Below, in pieces: positions 11,650 to 23,600 of a stretch of DNA of 64,000 nucleotides. The position numbers and the translations under genes were made by a program. This stretch comes from Triops longicaudatus. Taxonomy: Eukaryota; Arthropoda; Branchiopoda; Notostraca; Triopsidae. Where the stretch lies: positions 62,001 to 126,000 of the forward strand of contig JAGQDJ010000184.1 in the NCBI GenBank assembly GCA_022885665.1, in the 5' to 3' direction. Positions within the stretch are counted from its first letter, which is position 1; the number at the start of each line of letters is the position of its first letter. The notes beneath the pieces were generated by a model. The model made no database searches and had not been told where the DNA came from. It saw nothing but the letters and a program-made list of their open reading frames with translations.

Positions 11650-14600
11650 ATGACGTTCCTGTGCGTCAAGAGTTGGATGCTGCTGGCAATGTTTTGGCAC
11701 GCAGCCTGGGGCTACGGCAGTGGCGCCCCTGAATCCACCTGTAGAAGCATGCTGCCTGGCCACGGCGAAGATCCCCAAACTAGCCCCGCCCCTTACACGA
11801 CCCTGCCCGGCTCGACAAGCGTGACGGCGGGCTCTCCTTTGCCCATTACAATTCAAGGTGTTAATAAAGAGCTCTTCAAAGGATTCTTGATCCAAGCCCG
11901 TGCTGTCGCCAACAACGAGACAGTCGGCTCTTTCGTGGCTGACAACGCAGCGGAAGTCAGGCTCATAAACTGCAACGGCCCTAAGGTATACACTACGCAT
12001 ACCAAGCACAAAAGAACTTCAAGTCACGCTTCTTAAAAAGCTGAAAAAGAAAGCGTTACCACAAAAAAGTGAAAGAAAAATTAATTTAAAATTACCCTAT
12101 TATATTTTTTAGAGCGCTGCCACGCACGCTAACAACGCAGCGAAGCTCACTGCCAAGCTGACTTGGGTTGCTCCCATAGACTATGACGGAGATGTTGTTT
12201 TCTAGTAAGAATTTTTTAATTGATTTCGGAACGAATTTTATTATTAATGTGATTAACTATTATTTTTTGTATAGTACCACATACGCTGAAGATGGCGGCA
12301 CCTATTGGGTTGCCGTGCCTTCGAAGCCTGTGCGCGTGACACGCGCTGTGCCTAGCACGACTACACTCCCCTCTACTACCACTTCCAAAGTGCCTGAAGC
12401 TAAAACGGCCACCACGCCACCTGTTGCTGCCTCGCAATCCAACGTTGCTACCCAACCGTGGAACTTTACTAGCCGCGTAAGTTAAATACCAACCGCACGC
12501 CCGCACGCTCACGCCTTTTGTACTATTTGCACTTTTTTTACTCAAAAAAGATTGTGATTATATTCCCAGTGCAGCGGTTGACTCAGTTTATTTCTATATC
12601 GCAGGTTGTTGGGTTTTTTGTTTTGGTTTTGTGGACTTTCATGGTGACTTATTAATAGCACAATAAAGTTATTTTACGCACACAAAAACTGGGCTACTTA
12701 CTTACTCTTTTTTTAGACAATTGAAAAAATATATTTTTTCTCTCTTCTTGTTTTTCTTCCCTGTCCGGCAACCCTGTAGGAAAGCTTACCCACTCCTGCT
12801 CCCTTGCATCAGATTTACCAAGGCTGCAACCATGTTAAAACTTGTTTTGGCAACTCACCAAGTTGTGTTGCCACCGGCGACTGCAGCACAGTAGTGACTT
12901 ACGAGCAATTAGCCGGAGTACCGACTCGTTATCGCTTCGAACTACGCGGCAAGGTCCCTGCCGGAAGGAGTAATGGATACTACGTGGCCGTTGGTCTCTC
13001 CAAGGACGCCCGAATGGTGACGCTCGACATTCCACTTCAAATAGCTCAATCAATAAGAAAAATATTTTAAAACAGCTCAAAAATACTCTGAAAAAATATC
13101 AATAACAAAACGTACTGAGAAATAACCAGAAAATAACGGAATTAAAAATACGTCAGCAAAAGTTGTTTAGTTACTTAAGTAGTTAAGTTTTATAATCCAA
13201 TAATCAAGATAACTTCATTAGTTACATTATTTTATTTACATTTTTTCAGAACACAGTAGAATATCATAAAGATTAACTTCGTAAACGAACTGTCTGCTGT
13301 ACGGTTTCTAACGTCCGAGTAATGCAAATGTGTAGAAAACACATCTCACATAGCGAACATCGGAAACGCCGAAAAGTTTTTATGTTTGTTACAACTAGAT
13401 TCTACTGTACCTATCAGTTCTACCAAGATAACACTAAAATAGCCAAGGTTCTTAATTTAAACGGTATAATCCGCTGATAATTAAATAAAAATCCTTAATT
13501 AAGACATTTAAATGATCGATGGAAATATAAAAAAAACGTAATTACTTTTCAAGTAATTATCATTTTTAATAAATACAGACTGAATGGACAATTTTAAAGA
13601 ATCTTAATACATAGGTTGGATGAAAGGAAATAGCGTGAAGAATTTTTGCTATTTTTTGTAGGGACAAGACAATGTGCATGAATGCGTGTTGTGGAATGGA
13701 CAAGTGCGGGCTTTTGGATCTTACAACGGAGGAAAGTCGAATTCTCGCGTACCAGACGTAAGTTGACCATATGGCATTTTCTGCTATTTCGCTTTCAAGG
13801 TTGCGTGCTCTTTATGTATGCGCGATTTAAGATTTTACAAGTTCCTTTGCTCATTGCCTTCAATGTCGTGCTATTATGATGCCTGTCTTGTTACCCTTTA
13901 TGCTTTATGGATGTATGGATGATTCAACAGCTGGCCGAACGAATCAGTGACGTGAAAGGTCAGTTCCAAGATGGATACATCTACTGTCAGTTCGTCCGCG
14001 AAGAAGTGGTGCAAGTAAGCGGCATGACCTTTGATTTGGCCGACAAACATTTCTTATTAATCGCCCGAGGACCTGCGTCTGGAGGTATGTTATACAATCA
14101 CTGACTCGTGTGGAAATTTCCTATTTTTTAAATATTTCACCTGCATTTCTTCCTCTCGAAAAAAATGAACAGCGTAAATACATTAGTAATTATGTGATAT
14201 TTGAATAAAACATTTAAATATATTAAAATAAAATGCTGAAAAACAAAAGGACTTAAAACCCTCAAGTAAAATTTTATTTAAAGATAGTAAGGTTTGAACA
14301 AAAATTTCAGTCATTTTTTATATTAACGTAAAATAGTTATATACTAACGAAACAGCGAGTATATTAAATTATAGGGAATTATCTTATAAAAATAAATATC
14401 TTGCAACATCTTATAGACAAACATCTTATAACATCTTATGAATATAAATGTCTTGTAACATCTTATAAAAACATAAATATCCTGCAATGTTTTAATATAG
14501 CCTAGATCCTAAAGACTAGTTGTTAATAAGTTGTCTATTTCCCCTTTCTTTTGTTTTCGTGGTAAAGTACGCTGAACTAGAGAAATAAAATTTGACCGTG

Positions 14601-17600
14601 GCAACATCGAATAACTTCTCTTTTATTTTTACTGAACGTAGATAACGTCCAATACCATGACGAAAGACTGGCAAGTGGAACAGCGGTCAGCTTTGCAGGT
14701 GCGTTAAACTTTCACTTTGTACCAACTAACCCAAAGTTAGGGGACTCTATAGTAGTCACGCTAAACTTCGATAATTCCTCACTGACACCGAATTCATCTT
14801 TGGCTACAAAAACCAGCGTTGTCTTGCGGTGACACACAAATTGCCTTAACTTCCAACACTGAAGTTCTCCTTCAGAAATTCATTGGCATTAAAACATAGT
14901 TGTAATTTAGAAAGGTGAAGAGGCATTGTAATACCCTACAGTTCAGGCATTTTTTTACGAAAAATAAGATAAAGCGGTCGTCCTTCAGGCTTGAGTTCCT
15001 AATTGACCATTGGAAAGGAAAAGGAAACCTTGACCATTGATTGGAAAGTTGAATGACTGAAAATTGTTCACCGACGGAGAGTTGAATGACTCTTTTGCAT
15101 TTGGCTACTCTTTCCCACAAGCGAAGACAATTATTTACTTTTGCAGCCCGTCCTTGCGTATCGATATTTTGCGATCGATTTTTTTTTTTTTTTTTTTTTT
15201 TGGGGGGGGGGGGTAATTTCATGAGAATTTGCGTTCACTTTTGCTTTTAATGTACCAAATTATTTAATACTCCGATTAACGAAACCAAAATAATGTATAT
15301 GGTATTAAGGTAGACGTAATGAAGGTTAGAATTTGAATTAGGTTAGTTTCGTGAACAAGGTTTTTCACTAGTTCGACTCAGCAATACATTTTGGTTCACT
15401 GAAAAAGTAAGGACGAGAACATATTAATATATACATGTCAAAAATTGTTCACAAGAAATAGGAAAGGTGAGACTTACATGTCGCTCCTTAATTCTACACG
15501 ACTTCTGAGCTAGGTTCAATTAAAAGTAACTTTGTTGTTGAACTAGCTAAGCTTAATAAGAATTGTTGATTCCGGAATGCTTCGTTAGCTGTATGGTGTT
15601 AAGGGTGTAACACAGATTTATCTTAACAAAATCCTTGTCAAACAATTCTGTTCAGAACAAAATACGCCCATAAAGACAGCTCATTGGTACACTTTTCATG
15701 TTATCAACTGTTTTAACCGTTAAGTTCCTTAAATGGAAATTCCTACACCTGCAAGTATTTAAAATCGTCTTATAGTTCGCGAATTTCTTGCTTTACAGGA
15801 AGAAAAAAAAAACACGTAAAACTTTTGAGTGAAACTGGAAATCTTCCTTAGACTGCCCCATGGCTTGGTAGTGAATCAAGTTGATGATTATTATTCCGGT
15901 TGACAGATGGCAAAACTAGCTTCTAACTGAAAAAGAAGCTGGGCAACATGTCCCTACGTTAAACAATATTCTGCATTTAGTGCTCGACATTAATTGACTT
16001 CGCACACTGCAGTCGATTGTTTTAATTTTTGATTGAATAAAGACAGCTTTATTTAAAATTGTTGTGTCTGAAAAACTGTTTCGCATTTCATTTCGAAGAC
16101 TCGGTTTTATCCCCAGCCAGGCGATATGTATTTAACACAGATATTTTGAGTTAATAAGAGCGTACTAATCCTTTGAACGGGACATTAAACCCTTTTGTGG
16201 TGCTCATATTTCTGCGGAGCAAAAAATTCATATTTCCATTATGGGGTATTAAGCTCTGAAAGTTTGCCTCTCGAAATTTGAGCTCCCGTTTTTAGGAGTA
16301 TCATTCATCACAATAGTGGACGTTTCCTCCTAATTAGCTAATGTTGCCATCCGTTTAGGTTTGGAAAGCATTGCCGGCAAGGACAACATTCTTCTCAAAT
16401 TGCACGGTGCTTTTATGATTACGGCTTGGGTTTGGGCTGCCTCTTGCGGAATTTTATGCGCACGATATTTCAAGCGGACATGGGTGGGTAGACAAATTGG
16501 TGGCAAGGATTTGTGGTTCGTGGTAAGTAAGCATTCCCATGTTGATGCAGAAATAGCTCTATTGTTGTCATTCAGGTCTTTTAAAACAGATTTATTGCTC
16601 TCCGGTTTTCATATTTCCCTGATTACTCCTATTCTTACGAAAATTTTTATTTTCTAGTTTCATCGGTCGCTCATGGCTCTCGTCTGGTTGCTCACCATCG
16701 CAGCCTTCGTCATCATCTTTGTGCACGTCCAAGGATGGACTGACATTCCGCAATCGGACAATCCCCATGCCGTCATCGGTTGCATTACTACCGGCTTAGC
16801 TTTCATTCAACCCATTATGGCATTTTTCCGGCCACACCCTGGCACGCCCAAACGACCTATTTTTAACTGGGCGCATTGGTTTGTCGGAAACTCGGCTCAC
16901 ATTCTTGCCAGTAAGGGGAAAAAAAAATTTCAGTCTAACCTTGAGATATTTTTCTTGCGTTCCTCCAAGCAAAATTTGAACGATTGTTTTTATTTCTTTT
17001 TCAGTTGTCACGATTTTCTTATCCTTCAATTTTAAGCACTTCGAGTCTTCAGTCAAGTACTTGAACCCTATTTTAGTCACGTTTGTTGCCTTCCACGCTG
17101 TATCACATCTCTTCCTTACGGTGAGTTTTGCAAACATTGTCCCGAAGATTTCTTATATTATGTGCAACTTGTAATGGAAAAACATACTGGAAGGGATTTC
17201 GAACTTGCGATACGAAAATTCCCTAAATTCCGATAATATCTTGAGATACATAACACGAAACCGGTGTGCGGTTCTTGAACGATGACTTTACCGAGGGAAT
17301 AGCCCTCCCTCCGGTTGACCAAATCCGTCGCGCGGGTATGACTCAGAAGTTCTGGTCTGCGACGCGGCCGGGGAGACCGTGCTTGCCCCGGTTACGCTGA
17401 GACCAGTCTAGGCGTCCAACGGTCTTTCGCGGTCGGCAGACTGCCCAGGGGAACTGGGTCTCCTCCCGGTAGCTAGTGCCTGTCGAGTTTTCTCTGTAGT
17501 AATTACGAAAACGACTCTAATAGTCTTTTGCAAAGTGTAATACAGCTTAAGTTTATTTTTTTATTTTGGTACAGTAGCAGTTTGTTACTAACAAACACTA

Positions 17601-18416
17601 TGGGCACAGAAAAACCTGTTTGGTACGTTGGAATTGTCAGTTTTATTATATGCGTTTTCTATACGTTTACATACCTGGGGATCTTCCCACTTAGTCTACT
17701 GTAACCAACAATTCCTTATAAAAGATTTAATTATGATGAGATTGTATTGTATTAAAGAAAACTTGGTACTTTTCTTCTAAAACCGTTCTCCTAAACTTAT
17801 GAAAAATCATCGAATACTAGGAATTTTCTAATTTAAGAAATTCAATACTCTTGAGCTCAGAAAGCCGTTGAAAAATTGCACCGCGCGATGGCGTTGGCAT
17901 GGGAACAGTGCTCGCTTCGGCCAGCGGAGGCCTGTTGAAGTCCCTCGTCCTCCTCTGTTCCTGTCGTTGTTAAACATGCTCGCCGCAGCAAGCACAGTTC
18001 CTACGGCCACCTTCTGAGACAAATACGCGCAGCATGCTCATTAGGATCTCTTTACTTTGTCTATCGTTTTTTCATACCTGTAAATAAAGCTATTTTAACC
18101 GTTCCTTCTCTTGCTGAACATCAGGTATTACAGTGCTGTCATTCCGACAATGCCACCAGTCCGTCCAACAATCTTGCCTTAAAAGAAATGGGCAACGGCC
18201 AAAGCCAGAGCTTTGGCGAACCTCAAAAAACAGACAGTCCCGTAAGTTTTTTATTCTTTTTTTATTTATATTTTGTACAGAATTCCGTCTCTCTTCTCTT
18301 TTTACTGACATTGCTCTCAGGGTTCTGGATTACGGAAAGTTACGTTGACTGCCTACTTCATCGTCGTCTCGTGCTTAACTGCTGCCTTGATCGCCATTGT
18401 CGTTCTCCACCTGTAG
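11650..18416 (+). CDS. FRRS1: Ferric-chelate reductase 1-like protein (Reeler, DOMON, cytochrome b561)
   Basis: A predicted membrane reductase moving electrons across a membrane through two haems to ferric iron or another acceptor. Coding exons: 11650-11985, 12113-12204, 12275-12476, 12780-13016, 13662-13757, 13931-14084, 14642-14698, 16359-16522, 16658-16910, 17005-17120, 18125-18241, 18321-18416; phases agree and give 639 residues, close to the family size. A signal peptide (about 1-20) leads into a Reeler domain (to about 160), a Thr/Pro/Ser-rich linker (165-212), a DOMON domain (about 213-372, with YYVAVGLSKDARM then HECV) and a b561 core (about 390-570). The four haem-ligand histidines fit H406, H448, H483 and H519. 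A last hydrophobic helix ends the protein. The start follows a splice acceptor at 11612-11613, so there is a 5'UTR intron. The function is inferred from the family. Confidence 0.9.
13254..13407. mobile_element. TIR element inside the reductase intron
   Basis: A 154-bp element in intron 4 of the reductase gene. It starts CAGTAGAATATC and ends with the reverse complement of CAGTAGAATCTAGTTGTAAC. It is a diverged relative of the element at 5686-5843 and has no coding capacity. Confidence 0.5.
14380..14488 (+). repeat. AT-rich minisatellite
   Basis: Five imperfect repeats of ATCTTATAA, alternating with longer units that contain AATAAATATCTTGCAAC, in intron 6 of the reductase gene. Confidence 0.65.
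15179..15213 (+). repeat. Homopolymer junction: T run then G run
   Basis: About 23 T followed directly by 12 G, in a reductase intron. Run lengths may be affected by sequencing error. Confidence 0.8.
17356..17470 (+). repeat. GC-rich hairpin motif copy in reductase intron
   Basis: Contains GGCCGGGG, then GACCGTGCTTGCCCCGG: a short hairpin core shared with the motifs at 10.2 and 39 kb. A weaker second half, CCCAGGGGAACTGGGTCTCC, follows. It sits in AT-rich intron 10. Confidence 0.5.
17886..17921 (+). repeat. GC-rich motif copy
   Basis: GTTGGCATGGG followed by AACAGTGCTCGCTTCGG, aligning with the GACCGTGCTTGCTTCGG core found elsewhere in the window. Same intron as the copy at 17.4 kb. Confidence 0.45.
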
Positions 18417-18773
18417 AGAGCGCTACACAATGAAGAAGCATATGTGAACCGATGAACTCGCGTAACTTATTTTAGTCAAGCCAGAAAGATCTTCCCTTTG
18501 CTCCTCCGCCTACTGCCCCCACCCTCCCAAAAGAAAAACGAAAAAGAAACTGTCGCCATTTCAAATTGGTTTTCGTGAAAATAGTGTAACAATGGATTCC
18601 CTCCTATATTAAGTCCTGGACTTGGTAACCCCGATCAGGTTACGCCATCTAGCGAGCATACGTGACCTAGGAAAGTGTTATCTTCCCATTTTTTCTTCAA
18701 GGTCGAAAACGGGTTATGGCGACATGGTGCTTTACGTGATAACGATTCCTTTTATGGATCATCCCCCGCGGAA

Positions 18774-18779
18774 AATAAA
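18774..18779 (+). other. Poly(A) signal candidate for the reductase gene
   Basis: AATAAA lies 358 bp after the stop codon at 18414-18416 and is the first canonical signal I see there. This would put the 3'UTR at about 380 nt. Confidence 0.4.
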
Positions 18780-20653
18780 GGCACGTTGTACATTTTTTAC
18801 AAGGGAAACTTTGGGCGCTCGTGTATGTATATAGTGACAGGGAATAATGTGACAAGAAAGGGTCTCGAAGGAGAATGACTTTCACATGGTTTTATTTTGC
18901 TGGGAAAATCTATCATGTTATTTCCCTTTACCAACGAAGATCAATGGCGCTTACTTTTTCAACCTTTCTCCCACGTTTTGTGTACGTCAGGCAAAAATAC
19001 CAAGTGTAATCCGTCTTTTTTATACATATGAAGCATTGTAAGAGTGTAGGTTCCCGAGTAAGATAGTTTGTGACGCTAAAATCCATTTTGCGTAGAAAAT
19101 CGTATGTTTTTTTACCGAAATGAACAATTGCCTTTTGTATTATGTGAAAATGCACCAGTATATACAACTTGTATTTAGAATAATAACGAATTTTCATGTC
19201 TTATCCAACCAAACTTCGACCGTTGCCGTGTTACACACGAGGCATCTGCAGTGACGCCACGTAGTGCACGCCCGAAGCAGATGGCACTGCTATGCACGAT
19301 TTTTTTCCGATTTTTTGCTGTTCTACACTTTTTAGTGGTCTTTTGTTTCATTGCTAATGTAGTTGCCTAAACTCTTGGGGAATGACGGCTCTAGCAAAGG
19401 TGTAACAGCGAGCATTTCATGCTCAAGGCAAATTTCATTCCTTCTTTTTACAACGTCTTGGTAACCCCTAGCGACGGCACAAACAATCCACTAGTCCCCC
19501 ACGCTTTTTGTTCTTCTATTCATCTTATGTCTATTGTATATGACCTTTAGCTCCACTTTGCCTTCTAACCGCTTTTTTCTTTTGGGGGGCAAGAAAAGGC
19601 GTTTTTTGGGCGCTTTAAACTCGCGTTTATGGCGTCAGCAAGTCAAGTCAAGCTGAAAAGTGGAATGTAAACTCCCTCAACACCCCAAAAAAGGGTTCGA
19701 CTCAATTTTCCCCTTTATCTCTTCTTTGTATGGATCCAAGTCTCCTGACTACTGTAGTTCGAGTGCCTCTACAACTTACCAGGGAGTTTGGTCGCTTACG
19801 AGAGAAGGGCTTTATTCAAAAAATGGAAAGGGAAAAATTCAAGAAAAAATCTACCTCTGTCCCTCGACTCTAACGTGATCTTAAGTTATGAGCGATTTCT
19901 GGCTCAATATAAAATCAGAAACTCAATAAGGGCAGACGAAACGAAACGGTTTTAGCCTATGCTTCGGTGTTTTTTAAAGTGTTACTATTGAAACAGGAAT
20001 ACTCATTGAAGAAGAAGCTTTTCATTGATTGGATTGACAATTGAGAACTAAGAGACAGCAAAAGAAACAACTTGAATCATCTTAGCAAGGTTGTACCAGT
20101 TGCCGTCGCCTGGGGCTGTATAGCGTCAATCAGATCTGTTGCACCCAAACATTACACCTTATCAGATGCCTGCTCGGTCCTATCGTACGAAAAGTTACTA
20201 TGCTCGACAGTACATTCACTGGCGTCAGTTTAGGAGTTCAGGGTACAACAGCTTAACGCCAGGGAGCTAGGAACCCTCGTCCTTAGCGCAGGACCAATCT
20301 GGCGTACACCCCTGGCATCAACTCCGCCGTTGTGGGACGGCAACAAGATTGCTCAGTACTATTGCGAGGGAAGTTGGTGGAAGACTTGTTTCGGTTTTCT
20401 TCTGAGGATTTTGATATCCTCGTTTCACACTGGGAAGCCTTACTTCGGCACTGAGGGGAGAGGGTAGTTACGTATTCTTGCCTCCATCACCCTATTTGCG
20501 TTGATTAAAGTTTGTTGAACAGCTTAAATACCGTTTAGTACCCCACTGAAAAGGGGGAAGCAGGAAGCACTAAACTCTTGAAGAAGTGAACAATTTTCCC
20601 GTGGATTAATGTTTTATTGATTTTAAAAAATCCTATTCCTGGACTACCCAGAA
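18780..20653. other. Intergenic stretch before the EGF-LamG first exon
   Basis: I see no supported coding exon. The last 550 bp (20.09-20.48 kb) are more GC-rich and would be the upstream promoter region if the exon at 20.69 kb is used as the first coding exon of the EGF-LamG gene. Confidence 0.4.
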
Positions 20654-20692
20654 ATGTCAATACTAATTTCCGTCAGTGGTGACTTGCGGTGC

Positions 20693-23600
20693 ATGTCATT
20701 GTTATGCCTCTGGGTTCTTTTGTCAACGTGGCCGTCTTTGTTAGCTTCTCCGACACAATTCGAAGCCGCGTTTCAGGGTAAGTTTGCTTCCATCGTTCCT
20801 ATACACTCGTGTGCCGTACGCACCACTAATTAAGTTCCCTGGGCAACCAAGCCCAAACGAAGAATGGCATAACTCGTTTACCTAGGCCTGCAATGAGTTG
20901 CCAACTGTCGCTTGGGCTCACACCAAACTACCACACATTTCTCCACTAACGACCTGGCTGAGGCGGCACGAGCCTTTATATCATGTTAAGCGCCAAGAAG
21001 AAATATTACTACCTTAAATCGCTTCGAAACATTGTTGCAACAAAGTATAATGCGCATTCTCTGTCTCCCGTTGCTTTTGTTGCCCTAATAACCTTTTTGT
21101 TTAGCTTCAACAGGGCCAACCAGGGGAGAAAATGGGGTTAGGGGGTGATGATTTTATTCATACCGTAACCCTTTTGTTTCAAATGAGCTCGCCACCCCCT
21201 CTTTGCAAATCATCTCCTTAATCTGACAGCTATTCTTGCACTCCGACCTCATTCCCAGGGAAGCACTTACACAGCATTAACTTGTATTTCAACTCTATTA
21301 GATTAAGATTCCTCGAAGGGAAGGGCAAAATAGTGGTTAAAATTACATGAAACTAAAAATAGCGTTTAAAAGGGAAGTTTGTTTTAAGTTCAGGTTTATA
21401 AAAGCGGAAAAATGGCACTGAATATAATTCGAGTTAAGATATATGTTAAAATGAAAGGTTCAATTTTTGTCTTTTTTCTGTTTATGTTTCTATGACTTAT
21501 AGTACGAACTGTGATTTGATGTACTAGTAATTTCAAAAAATCCTTATTATTTCGAGTTTTCAAAGACTAAATTTGGGTCGTCTGCGTCACTCGTGAATCG
21601 ACGTAAAATGAAGGACAGCTAGGAAAGGTTACAAGATATCATAGTCGTTTCACTTTTGCAAAGAGAAACGTCGTCGGAATTGTAAACACGAAGAAGTGAA
21701 AGAAATTCTTTCATGTATTGTATACTACGGTGGTGTTCGTAGTGTCTTTTGCGTACATTTCTGTTTCCCTCATAGCAGATATTAGATTTAAAGAAAAGTT
21801 AGGTAGCAAATATAACATTACGTCTCGGGTGGTTCTCGGTCTACCAGAATACCAGCAAGAAATTGTCCAGTATATATATACACACGGCTTATATTAAACA
21901 AGCTGGAAAAAAAGACAAGAAATGTAGCAGCTGCTGTCCAATAAGCAACGTTAAGTTCCAGTAGTAAAACTTCATATAATCTTGTAACACGAACTCAGAT
22001 GTTGTATGTTATTTTTCTCCATTTTGCGCCATTTCTTCTCATGCTTTCTATATTACAAAAATTACTGTGTCAATTGCGTTCACATTACGTGAGTTGCCTT
22101 CTCGTCTGCGATCACGAATCAACTATTATTTGACTTTTCTTATCAAACATACTCAAAAAATAATAAAAAATATTCAAAAAATGCACGCTAGAAGATTTTT
22201 GTTATTCAATTTGTACATTTCTGTATTTATATTTATCCGTTTGTACATCGTGTTACAAAGGGCTTCTGCTGCATAGGTTGTAAAAAATCTAATATCCGAA
22301 ATATGCGATGACTTTTAAAATTAATTTATATTACTATGTAGTTAAGATAAAGGAGTTGGTTTGTACAAGTAATTTTTTCTTAATGTTTCTTCTAACACGA
22401 TTTTATCAATAAAACAAAAATGAGCGCCTATATTTACACCTTTTACTTTATATATGAAACCATTCGTTCCAGCTAAACAGACAACTAAACTACAACAAAA
22501 CCTGATAAAATATTTATATTTTATTACAGCACTGGAAGTAAATAAACTATTTATCCCCATGAAAGCCTCACGATCTTCATTGTATCTTAAATAAACTCCC
22601 CTCAGGAAATCTATCGTAAAGTAAGGGTGCACTCTAATCCTATATAACGCAGTGGAAAACTTGGTATGCGCAATCTTCTCCCCATTTTGGTCGCAATCTC
22701 TTCCACGATATTAAAACTAAAGAACGCCTTTATATATACAGTACACTATACTACACTACAGTACTCTTCCCCATACTTAAAGCACATAACTCGGGTCTTT
22801 TCACCCCCTGCCAACCCCCTCATCCCCTTAGCGTCATTTCAGGCCTATAAAGCTCTAACGTGATGTTTCCAATCCCCTTAAGTCTTATCTCATCTCTACA
22901 TTGCTTTTCAAACTTTTTCTCCCTCTTCCACCCCTCGAGCTTTCATATTTTCCTTGCACCCTTACTACCTTATGTTACCTAAAATAACGCACGTCTACCT
23001 TTTGGAAGTGCGTATGCATGTGTGTGAAAGAAGCATTATGCGGGTGCCTCACTTTCGCTTATTCAACATCACTTACCACACACCACGAGGAGAAAGTGTC
23101 CGATTTAAAAGCTTCCCATCTTCATATCTCGTTCACTTTAGTATTATGACCCCGATTGAGATTGAACAGATGCAGCATTTTTTGCCCCCCTTTACAAGAT
23201 TTTCTTCCATTTTTTCTGCCTGTCAATTTCCTACTTTTGCTTTTCTTCAAGCAAAAAGAAAATCCTCCTCCGTGCTTGGCAAGCTGAGCGAGATAGACTA
23301 CGCGTATGCAATATCAATAAAAGAAATCCTTTTCATTGATGCGTTGACAGAAAAAGAAACCTTGTTTTCCTGTGATAAACGAACCCTGGAAAGAAAAAAC
23401 ATGGCTGATTTGAACAAAAAATTTTAGTACCGAATTTTTAAGTTAGTTTTCCAGTTTCCATTTCCTGTGGGTAGAAAAACAAGCAGAAACCCTTCAATCA
23501 TATCAGAGCTTCACCCATTTAACCCCCCACATGGCAATCAAGTAGTCCACCAGCACCTAAACCGCAGCACCTAAACTGCTCCTTGTCTCCGGCGAAGGAA

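Noticed and set aside
19690..19705. GGTTCGACTC, a B-box-like sequence
   Set aside because: No cloverleaf can be drawn around it.
22972..23427. Open frame of about 150 codons on + in the large intron
   Set aside because: No recognisable domain, no splice or promoter support, and AT-rich codons. A frame of this length is within chance expectation for 64 kb read in six frames.
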